Of a stretch of DNA of 64,000 bases, positions 56,284 to 63,589 are shown piece after piece; position 1 is the first letter of the stretch, and each line of letters begins with the position of its first letter. The notes beneath the pieces were generated by a model. It was not told the DNA's origin. It ran no database searches and worked only from the letters and a program-made list of their open reading frames with translations. The position numbers and the translations under genes were made by a program. Source of the stretch: Kitasatospora aureofaciens (GTDB taxonomy: Bacteria > Actinomycetota > Actinomycetes > Streptomycetales > Streptomycetaceae); assembly GCF_001188955.3 (NCBI RefSeq), contig NZ_JPRF03000001.1, positions 310,001 to 374,000 on the forward strand. The letters run 5' to 3'.

Positions 56284-57090
56284 TCACAACTCCCTGACGG
56301 CGAGCAGGGGCTCGGCGCGCTCGTAGCCGATCACCGGGCCGTCCAGGCAGAGCAGCAGCGGCCCGAGCTGGCAGTGGCCACAGTGGCCGGTGCCGCAGCG
56401 CATGTTCCGCTCCAGCGACGTCTGGAGGCGGCGCGCCGGCAGACCTCGGGCGAGTAGTGCTCGCGCGGTGTGGCGGATCATCGCCTCGGGGCCGCAGACC
56501 AACGCGCGGGTCCGGTCGAGGCGCAGGTCGATGCGGTCCAGCAGCGCGGTGACGACGCCGACCGTACCCCGCCAGGTCGGGTCGGGCTGGTCGACGGTCA
56601 CCTCGACCTGGACGGAGGTCCGCCACTGCGGCAGTTCCGCGCGGTACAGCAGCTCGCCCGGGCTGCGGGCGCCGACCAGCACGGCCAGTGAGCCGAAGCG
56701 GCCGGGGCGGTCGAGCGCCTGGTGCACGACTGGCCGCAGCGGGGCGAGGCCGAGGCCGCCGGCCACCACCAGCAGGTCGGAGTCGGCCGCCGCGTCCAGG
56801 TCCCAGCCGGTGCCGTACGGGCCGCGCAGGCCCACGGCGTCACCGGGCCGGAGTTGGCACAGCGCGCCGGTGACCGCGCCGACCGCGCGGACGGTGAGCA
56901 CCAGACGGCCCCGGAGGGCGCTGACCGAGATCGGAACCTCGCCGATGCCGAAGGCGTACACCATGGCGAACCGGCCGGGCGAGAAGGCCGGCAGGGCCCG
57001 CTCGATCGGCTCGAGTTCGAGCGAGACGGTGTCCGCGGTCTCCGGTGTGGCGGCGGTGACCCGGTACGGCACGGGCACGGTGGTGGTCAT
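56284..57090 (-). CDS. hyhG: hydrogenase FAD/NAD(P)-binding subunit
   Basis: The 268-residue diaphorase subunit passes electrons between NAD(P) and the Fe-S chain. It has a ferredoxin-reductase fold with an FAD region (Gly-Arg-Phe-Ala-Met-Val-Tyr), an NAD(P) region ([10 protein letters not shown]), and a C-terminal Cys-Gly-Thr-Gly-His-Cys-Gly-His-Cys for a [2Fe-2S] cluster. It is separated from the small-subunit gene by one base. Confidence 0.93.
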   Translation of the reverse strand: MTTTVPVPYRVTAATPETADTVSLELEPIERALPAFSPGRFAMVYAFGIGEVPISVSALRGRLVLTVRAVGAVTGALCQLRPGDAVGLRGPYGTGWDLDAAADSDLLVVAGGLGLAPLRPVVHQALDRPGRFGSLAVLVGARSPGELLYRAELPQWRTSVQVEVTVDQPDPTWRGTVGVVTALLDRIDLRLDRTRALVCGPEAMIRHTARALLARGLPARRLQTSLERNMRCGTGHCGHCQLGPLLLCLDGPVIGYERAEPLLAVREL

Positions 57091-57542
57091 GGCGGGCCGC
57101 CTCCGACCGGCGCGTAGAGGTCGAGCAGCCGGATCCGGGTGGCCTGCAGGCGGTCGGCGATCACCTCGACGCAGTGTCGCATCAGCGTGTACCCGAACTC
57201 CGGGTCATCCGCGCACAGTTGGCGCACCTCTGCGGCGGGGAGCTCCCAGGCCCGCACCGGCCCGACGGCCCGGGCCCCCAGGTGCCAGCGGTACGGCGGG
57301 AAGATCCACGACCAGCCGAGCTGCTGCCCCGCTCCCAGGGTCTCCACCACCGGCGCGGGACGGCCCGGGACGTAGACGTCGAGGGCGACCTCGCCGGAGC
57401 GGACCAGCCAGAAGCGGTCGGCCGGGCCGCCTTCATCGAAGAGCCTGCTGCCGTCGGGGAAGTCCCGGTCGTGGGCGAGCGCGAGCAGCCGGTCCCGGTG
57501 GGCCTCCGGGAGGGCGTCGAGCAGCGGTGGCAGGGTGGTCAT
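57087..57542 (-). CDS. stand-alone cyclic-nucleotide-binding-domain protein
   Basis: The 151-residue protein is a cNMP-binding beta-roll (Gly-Glu-Val-Ala-Leu-Asp-Val and Gly-Ala-Gly-Gln-Gln-Leu-Gly-Trp-Ser) plus a helical end. It has no DNA-binding helix-turn-helix. It overlaps both neighbouring hydrogenase genes by four bases, so it is made in the same amounts and probably tunes or senses the enzyme. Several residues that contact the cyclic phosphate in CRP are not conserved, so the ligand is open. Confidence 0.85.
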   Translation of the reverse strand: MTTLPPLLDALPEAHRDRLLALAHDRDFPDGSRLFDEGGPADRFWLVRSGEVALDVYVPGRPAPVVETLGAGQQLGWSWIFPPYRWHLGARAVGPVRAWELPAAEVRQLCADDPEFGYTLMRHCVEVIADRLQATRIRLLDLYAPVGGGPP

Positions 57543-58690
57543 GGTTCGCCGTCCGGGCGGTCGGCCCAGTCGTGCAGAGCGGCGGCCTCCTCGGTGATGT
57601 CGATGGCGACCGGGCACCACACGATGCAGCGGCCGCAGCCGACGCACCCGGAGGAGCCGAACTGGTCGTACCAGGTGCCGAGTTTGTGGGTGAGCCACTG
57701 CCGGTAGCGGCTGCGCGCCGAAGGGCGGACCGGTCCACCGTGCAGCTGGGAGAAGTCCAGGTCGAAGCAGACGTCCCAGACCCGCCAGCGCTCGGCGTGG
57801 TCCCCGGTCAGGTCGGTGACGTCCTCGGTGGTGGTGCAGTAGCAGGTGGGGCACACCATGGTGCAGTTGCCGCAGGTCAGGCAGCGGGAGGCGACGTCGT
57901 CCCAGCGGGGGGCGTCCAGCGTCCCGGCCATCAGCCGGCGCAGGTCGGTGTCGGGCATGGTGCGCCCCATTCGGTCCGCGGCGGAGGCGACAGCCTGGCG
58001 CGCGGTCTCGCAGACGGCTTCGGAGGCCGCGCTGGTGGGGAGTGCGGCGAGGATGTCGGCGCCCTCCGGGCTGCCGCTGCGGATCCAGAACCGGTGGCCG
58101 TCGGCGTCGACCAGCTCGGTCAGTGCCAGGTCGTACCCGGGTCCGGCCGCCGGCCCGGTACCCATCGAGGCACAGAAGCAGGTGGCGCCGGGTTCGGTGC
58201 ACTCGACCGCCACCAGGAACGCCCCGGACCGGCGCCCCTGGTACACCGGGTCACGGTGCCGCCCGCCGGTCAGCACCCGGTCCTGAACGGCGATGGCCCG
58301 CAGATCGCACGGGCGGACCCCGAGGAAAGCGAAGCGCGGCGGCGGGGTGTCGTCCTCCTCGATCACCAGCTGTCCGTCGCTGCGCTCGGCCCGCCACTGG
58401 CGTACCCGGGCGGGGTGCAGGAACGTCTTCCACGACTGCGGACCGGCCGCATGGGCGAAGGCCGCGCCGTCCTCCCGCTCGCGCAGCCGGTAGTGCCCGG
58501 CTTCGAGCTCGACGCCCCACCCGTAGGGCAGCTGGTCGGCGGACTCCAACTCGGCCAGCACGATCGCGCCGTCCCGTACGGTCGGGCCGACCACCGTGAA
58601 CCCGCGCGCCCGCAGCAGATCGACCAGGGTGGCCAGGCCGTCCTTGCCGATCACGGCGCCTTCGGCCGCGGGAGTCGTCGTCGTACTCAC
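57539..58690 (-). CDS. hyhB: hydrogenase 4Fe-4S electron-transfer subunit
   Basis: The 383-residue subunit has an alpha/beta N-terminal part (residues 1-210, with Arg-Pro-Cys-Asp-Leu) followed by two 4Fe-4S ferredoxin motifs: Cys-Leu-Thr-Cys-Gly-Asn-Cys-Thr-Met-Val-Cys-Pro near 245 and Cys-Val-Gly-Cys-Gly-Arg-Cys-Ile-Val-Trp-Cys-Pro near 350. This is the beta subunit of group 3b (sulfhydrogenase-like) complexes. It is the first gene of the hydrogenase operon. Confidence 0.9.
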   Translation of the reverse strand: MSTTTTPAAEGAVIGKDGLATLVDLLRARGFTVVGPTVRDGAIVLAELESADQLPYGWGVELEAGHYRLREREDGAAFAHAAGPQSWKTFLHPARVRQWRAERSDGQLVIEEDDTPPPRFAFLGVRPCDLRAIAVQDRVLTGGRHRDPVYQGRRSGAFLVAVECTEPGATCFCASMGTGPAAGPGYDLALTELVDADGHRFWIRSGSPEGADILAALPTSAASEAVCETARQAVASAADRMGRTMPDTDLRRLMAGTLDAPRWDDVASRCLTCGNCTMVCPTCYCTTTEDVTDLTGDHAERWRVWDVCFDLDFSQLHGGPVRPSARSRYRQWLTHKLGTWYDQFGSSGCVGCGRCIVWCPVAIDITEEAAALHDWADRPDGEP

Positions 58691-58922
58691 AGCACCACAC
58701 CTCCGTCACCGACCAGGGACGGACGGCCCTGGCTGCCGGAGCGGGTGTCGACCCGCACCATCCTGCCGCACCTCCTCGCCCGACCGGCCACGTCCAGCAC
58801 TCCGCCCACACCCGCAGGCCCATCTGTCACACACGTCCCATAAGAGCAGGATTTCCGCCCCGACACGGCGCCGACAGGGCCGGTTGGGGCATCGGGGGCG
58901 GGTCTTTCGACCACCTTCACTG
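58691..58922. other. hydrogenase operon promoter region
   Basis: The gap upstream of the first hydrogenase gene shows an imperfect inverted repeat ccaggg/ccctgg near 58707-58725 and an AT-richer stretch near 58835-58855. No DosR-type palindrome (GGGAC-N4-GTCCC) and no clear FNR/CRP site were found. Confidence 0.4.
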
Positions 58923-59075
58923 TCAGCCGCTCTCACCACGCACGAGGACCACCGGACAGGGCGCGTGGTGGACGCGGCGCCGGCGGCCCACCGTGTACGG
59001 CCTTGGCGGAGCCGGTGCTCGAGATGCGTTCCCTTCCCGGTTCGGCGGCTCGTGGAACGGGGTGCGGAGGGCGAG
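58923..59075 (-). pseudogene. C-terminal relic of a universal stress protein
   Basis: The last 16 codons before a TGA at 58923-58925 read Val-His-His-Ala-Pro-Cys-Pro-Val-Val-Leu-Val-Arg, the characteristic end of UspA-family proteins. The sequence before it is out of frame or degenerate. Confidence 0.65.
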
Positions 59076-59214
59076 GACGGGCATGTCGTCGTGGCCGTCG
59101 CTGGGATGGTGGTCGGCCGCCTCCGAACGAACTCGTCGAGCGACAGGTCGGCGTGGTCCAAGGCGAGCCGGGCGAGGGCCTGGAGACCGGTGTCGATGGA
59201 GTGGTGCGGGTCTG

Positions 59215-59385
59215 CTCGGCCACGGCCACGTTCTGTTTCACGGCGGCGAAGCTGTCCGGGGCCACCGGGATCGAGTCGATCTCCGGCCTCGACCGGAAAG
59301 CGGGCGAGGTCCGGATCATCGCTCGGGCGTTGACCGCACAGCCCGACCGGGACACCGGCGGCATGGGCGGACGCGATCTGTGAAT
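59215..59385 (-). pseudogene. C-terminal relic of phosphoenolpyruvate synthase
   Basis: Minus-strand codons encode Gly-Val-Pro-Val-Gly-Leu-Cys-Gly-Gln-Arg-Pro-Ser-Asp-Asp-Pro (the PEP-utiliser C-terminal active-site Cys region). After a one-base shift they continue Ile-Asp-Ser-Ile-Pro-Val-Ala-Pro-Asp-Ser-Phe, the end of PpsA-type enzymes. Only about 55 of some 800 residues remain. Confidence 0.75.
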
Positions 59386-59444
59386 AGAGCACGCCGCCGA
59401 CGGGAGCGCACTCCGGATCGCGCGATCCCGGCTCGCACGCCAGT

Positions 59445-60422
59445 ATGGACAGCATGTCCGGCCTGAGTACCACACCCCCGGTCCTCACCCTCACGATGAA
59501 CCCTACGGTTGACATCTGCTGCGACGTCGACCACCTGGTGGACATCGGCAAGACCCGCGCGCGGGTCAGGTATGTGGCCGCCGGCGGCGGAGGGATCAAC
59601 GTCGCCCGCGGCGTGGCGCGGTTCGGGGGACGGGCGACTGCCGTCCACACCGCCGGCCAGGAGATCGGCCAGCGCCTGAACCGGCTGCTGGACGAGGAGG
59701 GCATCGACCACCTCGCCCTCGGGATCGCGGGTGAAACCCGCGAAGCGTTCGTGCTGTTCGAAACCGAGTCACACCGCAGCTATCACATCGTGCCGCGCGG
59801 CCCGCGACTCGACGACGACGAGGGGCGGCGCTGTCTGGACCTGATCGAGCGGGCAGCCGGCACTCACCCGTACGTTGTGGCCAGCGGCAGCCTGCCCGAG
59901 GGTCTGCTCGACGACTTCTACACGGCCGTCGCCCGCCGGATCAGGGGAACCGGGTCCAGACTGCTGCTGGACACCTCAGGACCGGCTCTGCCCGAGTCAC
60001 TGCACGAGGCCGTGTACCTGCGCAGATGCAACCGCAGCGAAGCCAGCTACCTCGTCGGCCGGGCCGTGCAGAGCTTCGACGACGCCCGCGCCGTCAACGA
60101 GCAGCTGCTCGCCGCCGGAGCAGCCGAGGTCGCCATCACCACCCTCGGGGAACTCGGCGCGCTGTGCTCGACCGGTCAGGGGCACATGGAACTGCACGCG
60201 CCGCCACTACCCGGAGAGCCGCTCAGCGACGCCGGCGCCGGGGACGGCATGATCGCCGCAATCGTCACCCGGCTGGCCGAAGGCGACGACCCGGTCGACG
60301 CCTGCGCGCTCGGGGTAGCCGCAGCTGCCGCATCGATGCTCACCCCCGGCACCGAACCGTTCGATCGGGAGGTAGCCGAGTCCCTCTGTCCCGCCGTTCG
60401 GATCAGCCGGCTTGCAAGCTGA
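59445..60422 (+). CDS. pfkB: PfkB-family sugar-phosphate kinase (1-phosphofructokinase-like)
   Basis: The 325-residue ribokinase-fold enzyme phosphorylates a hexose phosphate with ATP. It has Thr-Leu-Thr-Met-Asn-Pro-Thr-Val-Asp at the start, Gly-Gly-Gly-Gly-Ile-Asn-Val-Ala-Arg for the sugar, and the catalytic Asp-Ala-Gly-Ala-Gly-Asp near 265. Fructose-6-phosphate or fructose-1-phosphate, or a tagatose phosphate, are likely substrates. PfkB-type kinases are part of hypoxia/dormancy regulons in mycobacteria. A second ATG at 59454 is possible; neither start has a clear ribosome site. Confidence 0.88.
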   Translation: MDSMSGLSTTPPVLTLTMNPTVDICCDVDHLVDIGKTRARVRYVAAGGGGINVARGVARFGGRATAVHTAGQEIGQRLNRLLDEEGIDHLALGIAGETREAFVLFETESHRSYHIVPRGPRLDDDEGRRCLDLIERAAGTHPYVVASGSLPEGLLDDFYTAVARRIRGTGSRLLLDTSGPALPESLHEAVYLRRCNRSEASYLVGRAVQSFDDARAVNEQLLAAGAAEVAITTLGELGALCSTGQGHMELHAPPLPGEPLSDAGAGDGMIAAIVTRLAEGDDPVDACALGVAAAAASMLTPGTEPFDREVAESLCPAVRISRLAS

Positions 60423-60576
60423 AGACCCCCTGCCTGCCAGGACCCGTTCCGAGCAGGGCGAGGTGGTCGAAGCGCGACTGGCGGTCGGTCAGCGGATGGA
60501 GCCGACCCTGGAGGAACTGGCCCGCGTGGTGGGCGCCGTCCGACCCGGGCGCCCACCACGACCGGGAGGCGAACTG

Positions 60577-60595
60577 ACCGGCGGCTAGCGCCGGT
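60577..60595. terminator. small hairpin between convergent genes
   Basis: A perfect 7-base stem (accggcg 60577-60583, cgccggt 60589-60595) with loop gctag lies between pfkB and the convergent, frameshifted gene whose stop (60585-60587) falls in the loop. Confidence 0.5.
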
Positions 60596-61298
60596 TCGCC
60601 ACGTGCTGGGCCGCAGAGGCGGCGGCCGGTGGGGCGGGCTGGTCTGCGGGGCAGCCCCAGGGGGCGGGGTGCCTGCGAGGTGTGGGCGGTGGCGGCCCGT
60701 ACTCGCTCGGCGTCGGGTCCGTCTTTGGCCTTGACAGCGAGTTCGCGGGCATCGACGACGTGGCGGATCATCTGGAGGGCGGTGTTGCCCTCTGCGTAGG
60801 CGGTGCGCAGGGCGCTCGCCGATTCGGTGATCCGGTCGAGGTCGTAGAAGGGCGGGGACGTGACCGGGCCGGGTCCTCATCGGCCGCTTTGACCTCGATG
60901 AGGTCGTAGCGCTCGCCGGAACGGTGGATCTGGTCCTCGATCCGGGTGGTGAGTTCGTCGGTCGGGCCGTAGGGCGTGCGCAGCTCCATCGCCTCGGGCG
61001 GGCAGCCGCGGTCGGCGAGCCGCTTGCGCGCGAACGCGACGTTGGCGTGCGTGAAGCTGTCCAACGCGAATGTGCCCGGGGACCGTTCGCGTTGGACATC
61101 GAACGTGGCGATGTTCGGCAGGTCTCGCTTGACGTCCCACGTGGCGGCGGTGTCGAAGGTGAGGAAGAAGCTGCGCTCGCCGACGTCGTGCCGGGCCAGG
61201 AGGTCGTAGTCGCTCTCCCAGGTGTACCGCCACAGGTGGTCGGAGTGGTCGTCGGCGGGGGACAGGCCGTCGACGTCGAAGTCGAGATCGGTGTTCAT
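60585..61298 (-). pseudogene. element-associated hypothetical protein with two frameshifts
   Basis: From ATG 61298 about 145 codons look coding: an acidic start, then Leu-Trp-Arg-Tyr-Thr-Trp-Glu-Ser-Asp-Tyr-Asp-Leu-Leu and Leu-Ile-Glu-Val-Lys-Ala-Ala. Near 60860 coding moves to another frame (Phe-Tyr-Asp-Leu-Asp-Arg-Ile-Thr-Glu), and near 60660 to a third that ends Gln-His-Val-Ala-Asn-Arg-Arg at 60585. The family is not recognised. The start overlaps the DUF4913 gene (ATGA), a pairing seen in actinomycete integrative elements. The indels may be decay or sequencing error. Confidence 0.6.
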
Positions 61299-61876
61299 GC
61301 GGCGAGTCCCAGCTGGTCGGGGGTGGACAGGAGGCGATGGGCGGGCCGGGCCGGGCTGGTGGTGCACGCGGCGAACGGTCCGTCGGGGGAACGGAGTTGG
61401 AGGAGGGCGTGGTCGCTGTGCCACGTGGAGGGCCCGGTGTGGCCGGCCTCGGTGGCGGTCAGTTGCTGCCACGCGAGCCACAGGGCGTGCAGGCGGGCAA
61501 CGGCCTCGGGGTGCTCGTACCAGCGCGCGCACCAGGGGCGGTTGGAGCTGATCTCCCGGCCGTAGGCGGGCAGCAGGAGGTGGGTGACCCAGTTCGCCAG
61601 CCCGGCCAGCTCGGCGGCGTACTGCGCGCCGCCCATCGCCAGGATGAACAGGGGCGGGGCTGCCTCGGGTTCGCCCTCGGTGGCGGGGCTCGGTTGCTCG
61701 GAGCCGGGCCCGGCGTCGGGCTCGGTGTCGGCTTCGGAGCCGAGGCGGTCCAGGAGCACGCCGTGCTGGCGGACCTCGGCCATGGTGCGGTTGAGCGCGC
61801 TGACGAGGTCGTCGAGGTCCTCGTCGGGGATGCGGATCGGCCCGGGCTCGGAGGCGCCCGGCAGCGGGTCGGACAT
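61295..61876 (-). CDS. DUF4913-domain protein of an integrative element
   Basis: The 193-residue protein has an acidic N-terminal half and a C-terminal DUF4913 domain. The domain shows Trp-Val-Thr-His-Leu-Leu-Leu-Pro, Trp-Cys-Ala-Arg-Trp-Tyr-Glu-His-Pro-Glu-Ala-Val-Ala-Arg-Leu, and Ser-Pro-Asp-Gly-Pro-Phe-Ala-Ala-Cys. This family occurs mainly on actinomycete plasmids and integrative conjugative elements, with unknown function. No transfer or replication gene remains nearby, so the element is a remnant. Confidence 0.8.
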   Translation of the reverse strand: MSDPLPGASEPGPIRIPDEDLDDLVSALNRTMAEVRQHGVLLDRLGSEADTEPDAGPGSEQPSPATEGEPEAAPPLFILAMGGAQYAAELAGLANWVTHLLLPAYGREISSNRPWCARWYEHPEAVARLHALWLAWQQLTATEAGHTGPSTWHSDHALLQLRSPDGPFAACTTSPARPAHRLLSTPDQLGLAA

Positions 61877-62011
61877 GGCACATTCAGGGGGTTCGGACGG
61901 GCAGGGGACGGGGCGGTGGGTCTTCTTCGGCAGGGCACGGCTGGTCTCCGGTGGTGCGGGTGAGGGAGAGGATCCGCTGGAACGGCGGTTTGGTGCGGCC
62001 GCCAACTCGTG

Positions 62012-62140
62012 CTAGACGAAGGCGGGGTGAGCACGCCGGGAGGCAGCGAGGCGCAGGCCGAGGACGACGGCGTCGGTGAGGGTGTCGGTGAGCGGGTGGC
62101 CGGCGGCGGCCAGCCGGTTGTGAACCCGCACCGCAGCCCT
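62012..62140 (-). pseudogene. C-terminal fragment of an element-encoded helical protein
   Basis: About 40 codons ending at 62012 read Val-His-Asn-Arg-Leu-Ala-Ala-Ala-Gly-His-Pro-Leu-Thr-Asp, then Ala-Val-Val-Leu-Gly-Leu-Arg-Leu. No start is present, because the upstream side is cut by the antisense integrase relic at about 62125. It could be a ribbon-helix-helix-like plasmid protein. Confidence 0.4.
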
Positions 62141-62280
62141 CATCGCCCTCGCCACCGAACTGCCCGCACCAGTCCTGGCGGACCTCCTCGACCTTCACAT
62201 CCACACGGCGCTGAAGTGGGCCCGCCATGCCCAACGCGACTGGAGCCCCTACCTCAGCGCGCGTGTCGGGGAGGGTCCTC
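62122..62280 (+). pseudogene. C-terminal relic of a tyrosine-recombinase/integrase-type protein
   Basis: The frame reads Ala-Leu-Ala-Thr-Glu-Leu-Pro-Ala-Pro-Val-Leu-Ala-Asp-Leu-Leu, His-Ile-His-Thr-Ala-Leu-Lys-Trp, and Asp-Trp-Ser-Pro-Tyr. This is the terminal helix-turn-helix found at the end of many actinomycete site-specific integrase-like proteins. Only about 50 codons survive. It marks an edge of a lost integrative element. Confidence 0.6.
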
Positions 62281-62324
62281 AAGAGTCGACGCCTTCGCTC
62301 CCTCGCTGATCCGATGCTGCTTGG

Positions 62325-62864
62325 TCAAAGGCCGCCAACCGCGTCCTCCAAGCGTCCGAGGATTGCACGGAGCGATTGGATCCGGTCCACCGCAGTCTGC
62401 GGGATCCGTGCGAGGCACGCGCGCAAGCGGCGCACCGTCGCCAGCTGGACGCTGTCCGGACCGACAGCGTCGATCACCGCAGCGATCGCGTGCAATGCCC
62501 AGAACTGGGCGAACGGGAGAACCTCCTCGGCTGCCGCCTCCACCAGAGCGGGCAGGAACTCACCCTCCGGGCATGCGTACAGGCGGGCGTAGGCGGTCAG
62601 CCGAGTACCGCCGTCGGCCGAGACGAGCGCGGCAGCGATGTCGAACTCCTCCAGCTGCGGCGTGAGCCTGACCAGCGCGGCGAGGATCAACTCCTGACGA
62701 TAGGTCCGTTCCGGGCCAGAAGGCATCCTGCGTCGCAGGTCGGTGAACTCGTCCTGGAGCCGTCTGACCACCTCCTCCGCGCTCTCCCCGCGGAGACTTT
62801 CTGTACCGGAGGCCACCAGCGCGACTCGTGCCTGGCGGCCCGCGCCGTTCACGGCCTGCCGCAC
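62325..62864 (-). CDS. helical-repeat hypothetical protein, 5' end lost
   Basis: The 179-codon frame encodes alpha-helical protein with Arg-Leu-Gln-Asp-Glu-Phe-Thr-Asp-Leu-Arg-Arg-Arg, Glu-Arg-Thr-Tyr-Arg-Gln-Glu-Leu-Ile-Leu and repeated Ala-Leu-x-x-Ala blocks, possibly HEAT-like. Upstream the same frame stays open to about 62936 (Lys-Phe-Gln-Tyr-Arg-Lys-Leu-Glu-Glu-Arg-Leu) without an ATG and abuts a DUF1876 fragment. The real gene probably began further up and was cut by the fusion. GTG 62864 is only the first formal start. Confidence 0.5.
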   Translation of the reverse strand: MRQAVNGAGRQARVALVASGTESLRGESAEEVVRRLQDEFTDLRRRMPSGPERTYRQELILAALVRLTPQLEEFDIAAALVSADGGTRLTAYARLYACPEGEFLPALVEAAAEEVLPFAQFWALHAIAAVIDAVGPDSVQLATVRRLRACLARIPQTAVDRIQSLRAILGRLEDAVGGL

Positions 62865-62928
62865 CTCCTGGGCCCGCTCTTCGGCGGCCTCCAGACGCTC
62901 CTCCAGCTTGCGGTACTGGAACTTGGCA

Positions 62929-63069
62929 CCGCCCGGGAGCTCGGGTCTCCAGGGCGGTGTCGCCGGTGTCGAGGACGGCGTGGACCTTGGTGGTGTCGCC
63001 CTCCTCGAAGAAGTCCAGGCGCAGGGTCCAGGGCTTGGTGCGCAACGGGGTCGCGGTGCAGGTGGTCAT
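62929..63069 (-). pseudogene. N-terminal relic of a DUF1876 protein
   Basis: From ATG 63069, with a good GGAGGAG site, about 46 codons match the start of the small DUF1876 proteins (Lys-Pro-Trp-Thr-Leu-Arg-Leu-Asp, then Asp-Thr-Thr-Lys-Val-His-Ala-Val-Leu). They then break into unrelated sequence in another frame. Intact members are about 85-95 residues and often sit beside stress genes. Confidence 0.7.
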
Positions 63070-63119
63070 GATTCGCTCCTCCCGGGGTCGGGCGGGTGTG
63101 GGCCGCCCGACCGGTCGGG

Positions 63120-63547
63120 TCAACTGCCGTGGGTGATCTCGATCTTGCGGGCGGGCTTCTCGGTTTCACCGATCGGCGCGCGGACGGTCAGGACACCCTG
63201 GGCGTAGGCGGCGGTGACGTCCTCCTCGCGGACGCCGGCAGGGAGCCGGACGCTGCGGGTGAAGGAGCCGTAGCGGAACTCGGAGCGCTGCTTGTCCTTC
63301 TTCTCCTCGCTGCGCTCGGCGCGGACGGTCAGGACGCCGTCGTCGAGGCTGATGGTGACGTCCTTGTCGGGGTCGACGCCCGGTAGTTCGGCCTTGAGCT
63401 GGTAGACGCCGTCCGCCTCGGACTCCTCGATGCGGATCATGTGCTCGCCGGCCGGCATCCGTAGGTCGGGGGGAAGTCCTCGAAGAGGTCCGGCAAGGAC
63501 GGCCACTGGTAGGTGAAGGGGAACCTTCTGAGCAGGTCGCCGGTCAT
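63120..63547 (-). pseudogene. Hsp20 small heat-shock protein, frameshift in a G6/C6 run
   Basis: The alpha-crystallin domain is complete: Met-Ile-Arg-Ile-Glu-Glu, Leu-Lys-Ala-Glu-Leu-Pro-Gly-Val, Leu-Thr-Val-Arg-Ala-Glu, and the closing Gly-Val-Leu-Thr-Val-Arg-Ala-Pro. The natural N-terminus (ATG 63547; Leu-Arg-Arg-Phe-Pro-Phe-Thr-Tyr-Gln-Trp) lies in another frame, and the switch falls on six G at 63468-63473. With one indel the protein would be about 142 residues, normal for Hsp20. Uncorrected, only an N-terminally short form could be made. It would hold unfolded proteins for the DnaK/ClpB system. Confidence 0.82.
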
Positions 63548-63589
63548 GGTGTGCTCCAGTGCGAAAGGGGGCGGTATTTCGTGGTGTGG

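Noticed and set aside
58691..58922. CRP or FNR site in the hydrogenase promoter
   Set aside because: A TGTGACA-like half is present near 58830 but no matching second half at the right spacing.
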